Origin: Sophora flavescens
Taxonomy: Eukaryota > Streptophyta > Magnoliopsida > Fabales > Fabaceae
Assembly: GCA_030762895.1 (NCBI GenBank)
Contig: CM061063.1
Span: 52,469,196-52,533,195, forward strand
DNA length: 64,000 nt
Direction: 5' to 3'
Below, in pieces: positions 23,931-34,097 of the stretch. The notes under the pieces were generated by a model that had not been told where the DNA came from, ran no database searches, and saw only the letters and a program-made list of their open reading frames with translations. The position numbers were made by a program, and so were the translations under genes. Within the stretch, counting starts at the first letter, position 1, and every line of letters begins with the position of its first letter.

Positions 23931-25579
23931 AAGGAATGAAGGACTGTCAGAAATCATCCAATTGATAACATCATTGGTAAAATTACAAAGGGGGTAACTA
24001 CTAGACAATCTCTTAGAAATGCTTGTAATCATATGGCATTTGTGTCTCAAGTAGAACCTAAGAACATAGATGATGCTCTAATTGATGAACATTGGATGAT
24101 GGCTATGCAAGATGAGTTAAACCAGTTTGAAAGAAACCAAATTTGGAAACTAGTGCCTAAACCCAAGAACTGTCAAGTAATAGGTACAAAATGAGTTTTT
24201 AGAAATAAACTAGATGAAAATGGTATAATTGTAAGAAACAAGGCTAGATTGGTAGCCAAAGGGTATAACCAAGAAGAAGGCATAAATTATGATGAAACAT
24301 ATGCACTAGTAGCAAGATTAGAAGCTATAAGAATGCTACTTGCTTATGCTTGCATAATGGGATTTAAATTGTATCAAATGGATGTTAAGAGTGCTTTCTT
24401 AAATGGATTTATACAAGAGGAAGTGTATGTTGGTCAACCACTTGGTTTTGAGAATAATGAATTGCCTAACCATGTTTATAAATTGTCTAAAGCACTATAT
24501 GGCTTAAAGCAAGCTCCTAGAGATTGGTATGAAAGGTTAAGTAATTTTCTTATTAAAAAGGGATTTAAAAGAGGTAAAATTGACACAACTTTGTTCACTA
24601 AGAAAAAGCGCACAATATTTTACTTGTACAAATATATGTGGATGATATAATTTTTGGTGCCACTAATGAGCATTTGTGCAATGAGTTTGCAAGTCTTATT
24701 CAGAGTGAGTTTGAAATGTCAATGATGGGTGAGCTGAACTTTTTCCTTGGACTGCAAATAAAGCAAACTGAAAATGGAATCTTTGTTAGCCAAACCAAGT
24801 ACTGCAATGAGTTGATCAAGAAGTTTGACATGGAAAATACTAAGGAGATGGATACTCCAATGAGTACCTCCTGTTATCTGGACAAGGATGAGCAAGGTAA
24901 ACCTGTTGATGTTTCTAAATTCAGAGGTATGATAGGCTCACTACTTTATCTTATTGCTAGTAGACCAGATATCATGTTTAGTGTATGCATATATGCAAGG
25001 TATCAAGCAAATCCAAAAGAATCACACTTAACAGCAGTTAAAAGGATAATTAAGTATCTGTTAGGAACAAAATAGATGGGATTATGATATCCCAAGGGAG
25101 CTACATGTACTAGCTATTCAGACACTGATTTTGCTGGTTGTAAACTAGATAGAAAGAGTACTAGTGGAACTTGCCATTTACTAGGAAATTCATTAGTATC
25201 ATGGTTCAGTAAAAAACAATCTAGTGTGACTTTATCCACTGCAGAGATTGAATATGTAGCAGCTGGTAGCTGTTGTGCACAAGTTTTATGGATGAAACAA
25301 CAATTAGTTGATTATGGTGTGCAACTAAACCAAGTTCCTATTAGATGTAACAATACAAGTGCAATTAACCTAACTAAGAATCCCATAATGCACTCTAGAA
25401 CTAAACACATAGAAATCAGGCATCATTTTATTAGAGATCATGTTCAAATTAGAGAAATTGAGATTGAATATGTTGATACAACTAAACAACTTGTTGATAT
25501 TTTTACCAAGCCCTTGAACAAGGAAAGCTTCTTCTTCATTAGAAGAGAATTGGGCATAATTGATCAATCCTATATCTAA
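23931..25579 (+). pseudogene. RT and RNase H of SIRE-type copia
   Basis: Reverse transcriptase motifs follow in order: ARLVAKGYNQEEGINYDETY, LYQMDVKSAFLNG, LYGLKQAPRDWYERL and YVDDIIFG with both catalytic Asp residues. Then come FFLGLQIKQTENGIF, GMIGSLLYLIASRPDI, RNase H (SDTDFAGCKLDRKSTSG) and LVDIFTKPL. Breaks include a TGA in place of Trp near 24193, a frame change near 24630, and stops near 25074-25085. The protein would copy element RNA into cDNA; this copy is dead. Confidence 0.9.
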
Positions 25580-25952
25580 TCTCTAAAGAAACTGTTTATA
25601 TGATTGTATCTTTGTGTAAATATGCTCTGATTCTTGTATGATTTGATTTGGAATATCTATGAATGATTAGAAGAGAGTTTCAGAAGAAATAGATTTGATC
25701 AGGAACACCTATGTACCTAACCCATGTACATGTGTAAAAACTGGAAATTTGTTTTAAACATGGATGTGATGAATAGCTGTATAGAGGTTCAGGAATAGAT
25801 CCCCTGTGTTTTTAGTCTGATACATCCCTGTGATAAACAGATGCATTAGAAGTCTGAGACACAATTCCTAAATGTCATAAGTATACACTGGTGTACTACA
25901 GGCATGTATGCAAGGTCTGATAAACTCAAAATACACAAGATTCTAATTCTGC

Positions 25953-26112
25953 TCGTCCACTGAAGTGGTATAAGCGCTCGTCCACTAAAGTGATAGAAGC
26001 GCTCGTCCACTAATGTGATAGAAGCGCTCGTCCACTAAAGTGACAGAATCGCTCGTCCACACAAGTGACAGAAGCGCTCGTGCACACAAGTGACAGAAGC
26101 GTTTGTCCACAC
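25953..26112 (+). repeat. Tandem repeat, ~26-bp unit, in SIRE-type copia
   Basis: About six to seven copies of GCTCGTCCACTAAAGTGA plus TAGAAGC follow each other with few changes, downstream of RNase H. Confidence 0.85.
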
Positions 26113-26477
26113 AAGTCTTTGGACTTGCTAAGTCCTTAACGAGAAGCTCCGTCCAATGACGTGACATATGGAGCTCATCTACTGGGTTACGTTCAACCAG
26201 TTAAAGGAGTACCTGATTGCCTTATTAACCGATTGCTTATTTCCCAACCGGTTGCCAATAAAATGATCTGCACCGTTAACTTAAACAATTATTAAATCTA
26301 CGACTATGGCTACAAAAGGATCGATCCTCAACTACGAGCCCTGAGGATTGAAGACGACGTCAATGTAGAATCTTATTTCAAAACTTCAAATCTTCTGAAA
26401 CCCACTCTTTCTTCACCTAATTCCGCAACCCTAGCAAAGCTAACCTTAATCCTTCTTGTACCCAAACCAACCCTACT

Positions 26478-26585
26478 ATGGCAAGAACCAAAAATACTGG
26501 ATCTTCACCCTCAAGAGCTGCTGTGAAGGAAGTTGAGCACACCCCTACCGAACCATCACCTAAAGGCCGAAACAAAAGAAAATAA
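26478..26585 (+). pseudogene. Start of an envelope-like ORF (truncated)
   Basis: A 35-codon frame, MARTKNTGSSPSRAAVKEVE and on to a basic end, lies where SIRE/Maximus elements carry their extra env-like ORF after pol. The remainder is deleted or decayed. Assignment rests on position and is tentative. Confidence 0.35.
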
Positions 26586-27124
26586 AAAAGGAAGAACTAG
26601 TTCTAGAAATTCATAGGAATTAGAACTTAGTTTTTGAAAGGTAAAATGCCTTAGTTTGTAATTTTGGCTGATGGCTTCTGTTCTTTTTGATTTATCCCTG
26701 CACCTATCCCTCTATCATGAACAATTTTATATGCTATGTTTGAATGTTTAAATGTCTGCCTTCTCTATTGCTTTGAATGTTTCTTTTATTTACCTTTTTT
26801 ATAATGCCAAAAAGGGGAGGAAAAAGTATGATATAGAGAAAGGGGATAATAACAAATTATACATGCATATGTTGAGGGGGAGCTTATAAGCTTACATGAT
26901 TAATGGGGAGAAAATCAAATTCTGCTCTGATGATTTTTTTTGCTCTGATATACTTCTGCTCTAATACCATGATATAAATCTGTCAAAAACACTTAACTTC
27001 TGCTACTGCAACATCTTGTAACATCCCTGACTACTTTTTGGATTGACGACTGTCCCCACAGCTACACTTATACTCCGATCTTATAATTTGTTGGAAGATT
27101 TGTCATAATAAAAAAGAGGGACTT

Positions 27125-28805
27125 TGTAAGACTCAATGACTTAGAGATTTTGATATATGACAATCCAATTTAATGTGTGTGCAAGTGTTTTAGTGTCAAA
27201 TTGCAAAGACAGGTATCAAGCAGTGATCAACAAGTTCATTAAGCAAATTCAAGGAAAATATTCAAGGAAGAACTTGAAGGAATCAAGGAGCTGCATGTAG
27301 AAATCAAAAAAGCAAAGTCAAAGATCAAAGGATCATCAAGACTAAGCTTAAAGGAGAATTTTAGATTTAAGTCTTAGATGATTTGTAAGAGAAAGAAATC
27401 TCTTAGTCACAAGATAGCTCAACTAAAAAGATGCATGAAGAAAATCTATTTTCATAACCTACATTAAAAGGAATAAGTTTTTTTTTAATGAAAATGATTT
27501 TTGGAAATAAGAAAATTATTTGTTAGGTACAACCATGTAATCAATGGATGTATGTCTGCTACTGTAACTGACAAATGAATTGAAGGTTCTTGATTCAATA
27601 CATAGATGTATTGAATGGGTGTACTGATGGACTAGCCAAGTTCAAGTTTTTGAAAAACACGCACAACCATGTATTACACAGGTGTACAAAAACTATCAGA
27701 ACTATCAGTATGAAATTGGTTAATACAGCCGTGTACTCAACCCCTGTTCAAGAATCAGAATCAAGAAAACAGATTCTGTTATCAGACCCAAATCTGTTTT
27801 AATTGATCCCAACGACTATAACTTGTTTCCTATATACAGAAGGATCAAAAGAACACTTTCAACATATCAGAATTTTACAAAATCAATTAGAGAAATCATT
27901 TGTGAAAATCATTCATCTTCTTGCTTGACCTTCATTGTGAAAAAGAGTGTTTCAATTCTCATAAGAACTTCAACTTGTATATCTGACTTCTGAGAGTTAG
28001 GAATCAATCTTTCTGTACTTTTCGATTGTAAAGAGAGAGGGAGTCTGTCTGTGTGATTAGGGTGAGGAATCCTAAGGAAGAACATTGATTGAGTCTCTTC
28101 ACAAGAGTTTGGTATCTCGAGGTGAAGGAGTGCTCTGTGGTGTAAAGGTTTTTCAAGCTACCTGGCTAAAGCTTGTTGTGTCAGTGTGTGAATACCCACA
28201 GGTGGAGTGGGGACTGGATGTATGTCACAGTGGTGGTGGCTGAACCAAAGATAAAAACTGTTTGTGTGGTATCTCTAAACTCAAACTCTTTAATTTCTGT
28301 CTTGCCCATATAACTGTGATCTTGATGTTCTAAGTTTTCAATTGATATCAGTTCTTGATCTGTTTAATATGAATTAAAACCAGAGTGTTACTGCAATCAA
28401 TCTTGAGTTATTAATTGTTCAAAACTGAGTTGATTAAGACTGTTCTTGATCACTGAAACTGAATCTGAATCTGAAACTGATATATTCTAACTTCAGTTCT
28501 TGACTAATTAAGGCCTGTGTCTAATACCTGTACAACCCTGAACTGAACTTCTTCCTGTTTGATTCAATCATTGTTTAATTGATAGCTGTGAGTTGTGAAC
28601 TTGAATTTTATTACTCTTTTATCTTTCTGAATTAATCTTTTTTTCCTCACCACCTTCTATTCAAGATTTCATAAAAAACCCTTCACTGTTTTTGTAAAAG
28701 ATCCTGAGGCAACTCTGATTTGAAAAGTAAAGTTTTTGAAATGCTTTTTGAAAGCTCAATTCACACCCCCCCCCCCCCCCCCGAGTATTTGAAGCCAAAA
28801 CAACA
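27125..28805 (+). repeat. 3' LTR of SIRE-type copia
   Basis: It begins TGTAAGACTCAATGAC after the purine tract and ends CCAAAACAACA. It differs from the 5' copy by scattered changes and by a run of about 16 C at 28767-28782, where the 5' LTR has CCCTCCCTCTTG. Confidence 0.9.
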
Positions 28806-28824
28806 ATTGGTGTGTCGATTGAAG

Positions 28825-29463
28825 GCAGAAGAGCTAGCTCGGTCCGTTGATGTCCCTACGGTCTTTGACAGACACATATTCGCTCGGACACCGGTGAGTT
28901 TGTTGATGAGAGGTCGAGGCAGACAGTGGTGACCTAAAGTGTTTTTTTATATTTAAACTATTGGTAATTATTATATATAGTTTAATAAATATTGATTGTA
29001 ATGTATTGATCGCAGGCGGAGTACAACGCCGGGTTTAGTCAGGTAGAATCTGAGACTGCCTCCTACTCTGGTGCCTTAGATCCTTCTCAGTCGGTCGACA
29101 CCGAGCTTGACCATTAGGGAGCCTACATCCTCCGGCTCACAGGACACGGAGGAGGTGCAGTGGCTGAGGCAGGAGGTGCAGCAGCAGAGTGAGACGAACG
29201 AGCGCATCATGCAGCAGATGGAGACATTCTCTACGGCCATGATCGTTGTGCTCGATTTCCTCCCACCAGACAGGCGCAACGCTCTGCAGGGGGTCATCCA
29301 TGCCACCCAAGTCCAGTCCCAGCCCTCCGCTACTACTACTGATCCACCACCGCAGCCGCATGATGACAGTCTGTCTATTGAGCCTCAGCTTGATGGTCAT
29401 GTGACAGCGGCAGACTCCCCCCGACAGGACGACGATGACCGATATTATGGTGATGGGTATTAG
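28825..29463 (+). pseudogene. CACTA B transposase C-terminal exons (TnpA-like)
   Basis: After the acceptor near 28824 the frame reads AEELARSVDVPTVFD. One lost base then shifts the correct continuation (THIRSDTGEFVDERSRQTV) into another frame up to a donor at 28929. After a short intron, the next exon starts at 29016 with AEYNAGFSQVESETASYSG, then a stop after ELDH. A shifted tail with heptad-like spacing follows (EEVQWLRQEVQQQSETNERI) and ends in an acidic Tyr-rich C-terminus. These are hallmarks of Ptta/En/Spm proteins, which bind subterminal repeats. The exon continues that ending at 20079 across the copia insertion. Confidence 0.8.
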
Positions 29464-29867
29464 GATAATTATAAGTGTAGTAGAGTTTTGTAGATAGACG
29501 GATATTTTATTTATGGATTATATGTTGAGTTTGTTTTTTTTTAAAAATTAATTTTAATTTAATTTATTTTTAAATTTTATTTTTAATTTCAATTTTGTTT
29601 TGTAATTGATAATATAATAATATTTAATTTAAATAAATTATAATAATTAAATTATAATTGATTATAATAAAATATAAATTAATAAATAAATTATAATAAT
29701 AATTAATAAATAAAATATAATTAAATAAAATACAATATAATAATAATTAATAAATATAATATAATATTTAATATTGAATATATAAATTTTAATAAAAATA
29801 ATTAATTATTAATATAAAACAAAATAAACAAAAAAATAATTTAAAAATAGAAAAAACCTTGTTTCCG
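29464..29867. other. AT-rich 3' region of CACTA B
   Basis: Extremely AT-rich, with TAATAAATTA-like words and no genes. It lies between the transposase tail and the right subterminal array. Confidence 0.6.
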
Positions 29868-30002
29868 ACGTATATTTCCGCTTCGAGAATCGTTGGTTAC
29901 ATTTTCCAACGGAATTTTCCATCGGTAACGTAGTTTTCCGATGGAATTTCTTCATTTCCGATGGGTTTTTTTCCGTCGGTAAGTCGTGTTTCATTTGTAG
30001 TG
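29868..30002 (+). repeat. Right subterminal repeats and terminus of CACTA B
   Basis: Words of the CCGTCGG / CCGATGG type precede the terminal TTTGTAGTG; AGC follows at 30003-30005. Confidence 0.85.
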
Positions 30003-30713
30003 AGCCACTAGGACACGAGAACTACATCCATGCATTTGTTAGCTTAAATGACTGATTTTAACGAATGTTAAACTCGGTCCGAATTCGGATCCTCTCCAAA
30101 GAATATAATGGTGTGCATCAATTGGTTTTACACATGGAGCTGTGTGTTTCTTTTATTTTAATCTAATGGTAGTCTTGCTCTCTCTAGCAAATATCAGTCA
30201 TTGGATCTGGCCGGGAGAGAAGATGGAGACGGTGTGACAGGAGTGAATCCAAATTTATGTTAAGCTTAATCTAGGCTTTGAAGTTTCGATTAAACTCGTC
30301 TAAAGTGAATAAAAATATAAGGTGGGAAAGTACCATTAATTAGTTAAAATGCAATGAGATCTCAACCCACTTTAATTGATCTCTCAATATACACTTTTAC
30401 TTACTTTATATCAACTTTATCCTTAAAGTTTTGAAGAAAATGTGGTAGTAATATAAATTGTATTTATGAAGAAGGTTATTTTTAGCAGCCTGACAGATGA
30501 CATGCAAGTATACTCACAAAGGAAGTCCATAATATCATATTATCGAAATTTTTTATTAACATCATATAAAAATTGATCTCATGTATACTAGTACTGTAAG
30601 AAAAGGAAAATACAAGTTTATTCATAAGACTGGATAGTAGTGGAGAATATCTTTCATCATTACCCAAATTATAAATGCAAAAATCTAAATTGCTAGGTAT
30701 TCTAGACTAATGT
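30003..30713. other. Intergenic spacer; possible MITE at about 30081-30255
   Basis: Imperfect inverted ends GAATTCGGATCCTCTCC and (complement) AAATTTGGATTCACTCC bracket about 175 bp, suggesting a MITE without a clear target duplication. The rest, up to the DUF642 stop codon, is AT-rich and probably includes that gene's 3' UTR. Confidence 0.35.
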
Positions 30714-32867
30714 TTAGGCGACTGGGTACACTATAACTTGATCAAGAACAGGGCCACAAAGTGATCCGTGATCATCAATTCTTGAATGGTAGAAAGAGCT
30801 GTAGAATGTGATTCTAGTTCTGTTTGCAATTGCTTTGAACTTGAAACTCGCAGTCTTGAATCTGCCCTTCCCTTCCGAGTTGAAGGGAACTTTAAGGGTA
30901 TCTTCTGCAGCAAATGCTTCAACCATCATAGATCCATGACAAGCATTTTTGGCATCTCCAATTGTGAATTTCATGTTGTAGACTTTGTTGGGAACTGTTC
31001 TGAGAATTTGGGCAATGGCGCTTTCCCTGCCTGCAACAAGCTCTACTGCTCCTTGTCCAAATGGGACATTGAAATGCTTTGAATCAATGAACTTGATAGC
31101 TTTGAGGGACTCTATGATCCAACCAGGGAGTGGAGACACGAGATTTTGCTGTTTAGGAGGGAGCAGAACTCCATTGGGAGAGTTGAAAATAGGGAATGGA
31201 CCCTCCTCAAAGCCAGGATTTTTTACCAAATTACCTGCAAGAGACCATATCATAGTTTTATCATAAAATGTGAGTTATAGACACACTCAAATAAGCAAAA
31301 CAATGCAAAGTGATTGCAGAAAATTGATATTCAATGTATAATACGCTCCATTTATGTGGCTAGCTAAGGTAGGGTTTCAATTCTTAACTCCTATAAAAAG
31401 GATGGCATCTGCTGCCTCATTTTCCTACACTACATCGGATACTTCGTGTCCCCATCAATATCATTTTGACACATCAGTTAAAATTGATGTGGCAAATTAT
31501 TGCTGTTGGCGAGTATTGATATGGCAAAATAGTATTGGTAGAGATAATGTAAGCTATAGGATGAAACAAATCAACAAAGTGGATTAATTAATGGTCAGGT
31601 TCCTTTGTATCTTCTAGATGTGTCAAAACTGCAGTAAGATCCATGTTGACATTATTTTATAAAAATATCAAAACACAAAAGCAAGATTGCCAAAAAAATA
31701 AATAAATACCAAAATATATAATGTTTCCCAGAGTGGGACATGCATAAGCATGTGGATATGTTTCATTACCTCTTGTAGGCCTTGGATGGCAGAACTCTCT
31801 AATAGCAATGGCATCCAAGAGTGGACCACAAGCAGGATCTTCTTGAACTCCAGGGTTGTGGAAAGTCACCTTAGCAACATTAGAAGTGGCCTTGAATCCC
31901 CAAGCAATAACATCACCATTGAGGCTATAAAGTGTCTGCAAAGGAACATCTCCAGTCTTTGGAGGCACTGAGATCCTCAAAACTTCATCTTGAGTACAAG
32001 TCCTTGAGGCTCCTAGTATTAGAGCATACCATTGACCAGGTTTGATCTTGATTGTTTGGGATATTGAGGCTTCATTTCCAAGCCTCACAGCATGTATTCC
32101 ATGGGTCACTGAGAAGAACATGCCTCCAGGTTGTGGACCCCCAGATATATACTCAACAAGACCATTGATCTCCCATTTGGGTAGGGCATATTTCCCAATG
32201 AGATTCGTTTTATTGAGGTATCTGGGGTCTGGCTTCTCCTCAAAGTTGCCATTTTGGAGGTAAGCTGTCACAAGAAGAAGAAAAAGAAAAGAGCAACACA
32301 ACTTCAGAAGAGGTTAAAGAGAACTTGTGATAATAGCTTGTGATAATAAACTAAGCAAAGTTTATTAAAATAGTTTATCATTTTTTTATAAGCTCTTTTT
32401 AACTTATTTTAATAAAATATGTTATTTTTAATTTATTTAAAAAAAAAACTTATTTGCATAAGTGCTTAAATAAGTTGTATACTCGAATCACTCACGTTCT
32501 TTCAGTTTGATAGTACAAAACGGATCACATTGTAAGGTTATCTACAAGGAATGTAGAAGAATGACATCAGATCAGAGTATAATACACTCCATAACTCGAC
32601 CAGCATTATGTGTAGACACTGTCCACTCTCAGGAACCGAGAATGAGGATGTATGGTGCAGAATAAGGGTGTTAGATTGGAATAAAACAGGGCAGCACCAC
32701 AAGAGAAGAAAAAATGTAGCTTAGGCTCAAATATCTAAACATGTATCAAGTATGAATGAGCATCAGATATTAGCATTACCTTCTGGCAACCTTGCCTGAA
32801 CGGAAGTAAATGCTGAAGCAGCAAATGGCAAAGCCAAACAAAGAACACATATGAATGTCACTGCCAT
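30714..32867 (-). CDS. DUF642 cell-wall protein, three exons, apparently intact
   Basis: Exons on the minus strand: 32867-32780, 32264-31770 and 31234-30714 (1104 nt, 367 codons plus stop), joined at GT/AG sites that keep one frame. This is full length for the family. The N-terminus MAVTFICVLCLALPFAASAF is a signal peptide. The first DUF642 (galactose-binding-like) half shows LQNGNFEEKPDP, LPKWEINGLVEYI, AVRLGNEASISQ, GASRTCTQDE and NPGVQEDPACGPLLDAIAIR. The second shows NLVKNPGFEEGP, PLPGWIIESLKAIKFIDS, VELVAGRESAIAQI and SLCGPVLDQVIVYP. Family members (for example Arabidopsis BIIDXI) are apoplastic and are reported to interact with pectin methylesterases; the role here is inferred from that. 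A TATA box lies 114 bp upstream of the ATG. The ~0.95 kb upstream sequence is duplicated further out. No break is seen. Confidence 0.93.
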
Positions 32868-32980
32868 TAATTTTCAGAAAAAAAAAGAAGAAGAACAAAT
32901 TAATGTAGAGAGGTGAACTGGGGTTTCTAAGGAATAGCAGGGCTTTAATAAGAGCTGTGGATGGAGCTACTAGCTAGGCT

Positions 32981-32990
32981 CCTTTTTATA
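32981..32990 (-). promoter_or_regulatory. TATA box of DUF642 gene
   Basis: TATAAAAAGG read on the minus strand, 114 bp before the ATG, in a sensible promoter position. Confidence 0.65.
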
Positions 32991-33150
32991 GTGGAAAGTG
33001 GAAAGGTACCAATCGATAATAACAAAAAGTTCTTGTTAATCACAGCTGAAATTGGTGTAAGATTTATGGAAATGACTACTTTAGTGTAACTTAACATCTT
33101 AGAAGATTTCCTTCAAAAAAAAAAAAAAAAAACATCGTAGAAGATGAAAT

Positions 33151-34097
33151 CGAAACATTTATTACTTAAATGAGTAGCTTCAGACTAAAACATAGATAGA
33201 TGCCAAAAATATATTTTAGTTTTTTTTCAAAGCCTTCCCCATTCCCAATAATTACTCCTAATAGGTACCAGTTGTCTCGTGGTATGGTTTAATATTGCAC
33301 TCATGCCTTGTCATTATGATATCACTGCTATAGAGCAAAATTTAAAGTGAAATTAATATTAAAGTAAATAAATAAAAATATATCTATTATGAAAATTTAT
33401 TAGATTAGAGTTATAATATATTTTAAATTAAATTAATAATAAATACATTCTTCTTTTAAAAAAAACTACCTGCTAATCCAAATTTACTAGTTCCATTTCC
33501 TTTTGCTGAAGCGATAAAATGGCTCATCTGAGCTCTAATTTTAACCAAATGTTGGCTGCCAACACTCCCTATTATGAAACACTTTTCCCAAATAATAATG
33601 AAACAATATCTATCTATTGATATCAATTAGGAATGATGAAGGTAGTTTCATGTCCTTTATAATGACAAACCCATTGGCTTTTATTTGGACCACCTACATG
33701 CTTAATTGTATTTACCAAAATATAAGATAAATTCATGCCCAATGCCTAGTCCTTGACTCCTCTAAGTGTTAATGTTATCCACCAAGATCCGTGTTTCACA
33801 GTTGCCTTTCACTTGTGGCCCAACTTATGAGGAGAGACAAAGTATAACATATTTGTTGCCACATGGATTAATATAAGACAAGTACCCTACGTAATTTTTT
33901 GATCAAATTTTTTAAGAACTAACTTTTGTGGTAAAACTAGACTTAATTATTTTAAAATAACATCATATTATGTTTTAGTTGGGTGACTCATAAATGTCCA
34001 ATTCTTTACTCTCATTTATAAAGCAACCCTCCAATGAGCTCGCTTTTAGCTATTTTGATTAACTTTGGCCAACCGTGCTTCTGATAAGTCATGTACC
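33151..34097. repeat. DUF642 upstream region, copy 1
   Basis: About 0.95 kb, beginning GAAACATTTATTACTTAAAT and ending AAGTCATGTACC, is repeated in the same orientation at 36939-38068 with scattered differences and small indels (identity is clearly above 90 percent by eye). Copy 1 lies next to the gene; a copia LTR begins directly at its far end. Confidence 0.9.

Larger units (their letters stand above)
20160..28805 (+). mobile_element. SIRE/Maximus-type copia, decayed, TSD ATTGG
   Basis: Two LTRs of about 1.65 kb (20160-21803 and 27125-28805) flank a 5.3 kb interior in the order gag, protease, RT-RNase H. ATTGG precedes the 5' LTR (20155-20159) and follows the 3' LTR (28806-28810). A primer site lies at 21806-21818, and the 3' LTR is preceded by the purine tract AAAAAAGAGGGA. 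Long LTRs, a tandem-repeat region after pol and a short open frame where an envelope-like ORF begins point to the SIRE/Maximus lineage. Integrase is deleted and frames are broken, so it is inactive. It sits in the intron of the CACTA B transposase gene. Confidence 0.9.
16480..30002 (+). mobile_element. CACTA transposon B with nested copia, TSD AGC
   Basis: The left end reads CACTACCAGAAAAGGAC at 16480 and the right end, complemented, CACTACAAATGAAACAC at 30002. Each is followed inward by CCGACGG / CCGTCGG subterminal repeats. The 3-bp sequence AGC flanks both ends (16477-16479, 30003-30005), the target-duplication length of CACTA elements. It carries a transposase gene missing its catalytic core, and an 8.6 kb copia element in an intron. 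Without the copia it is about 4.9 kb, so it should be non-autonomous. Confidence 0.92.

Noticed and set aside
25953..26112. Regular ~26-bp repeats that could suggest a CRISPR array
   Set aside because: Units are contiguous with no unique spacers, and the setting is a plant retrotransposon.
26478..26500. MARTKNT start resembling the histone H3 tail
   Set aside because: The similarity is only five residues (MARTK); the position after pol in a SIRE-type element fits a decayed env-like ORF.
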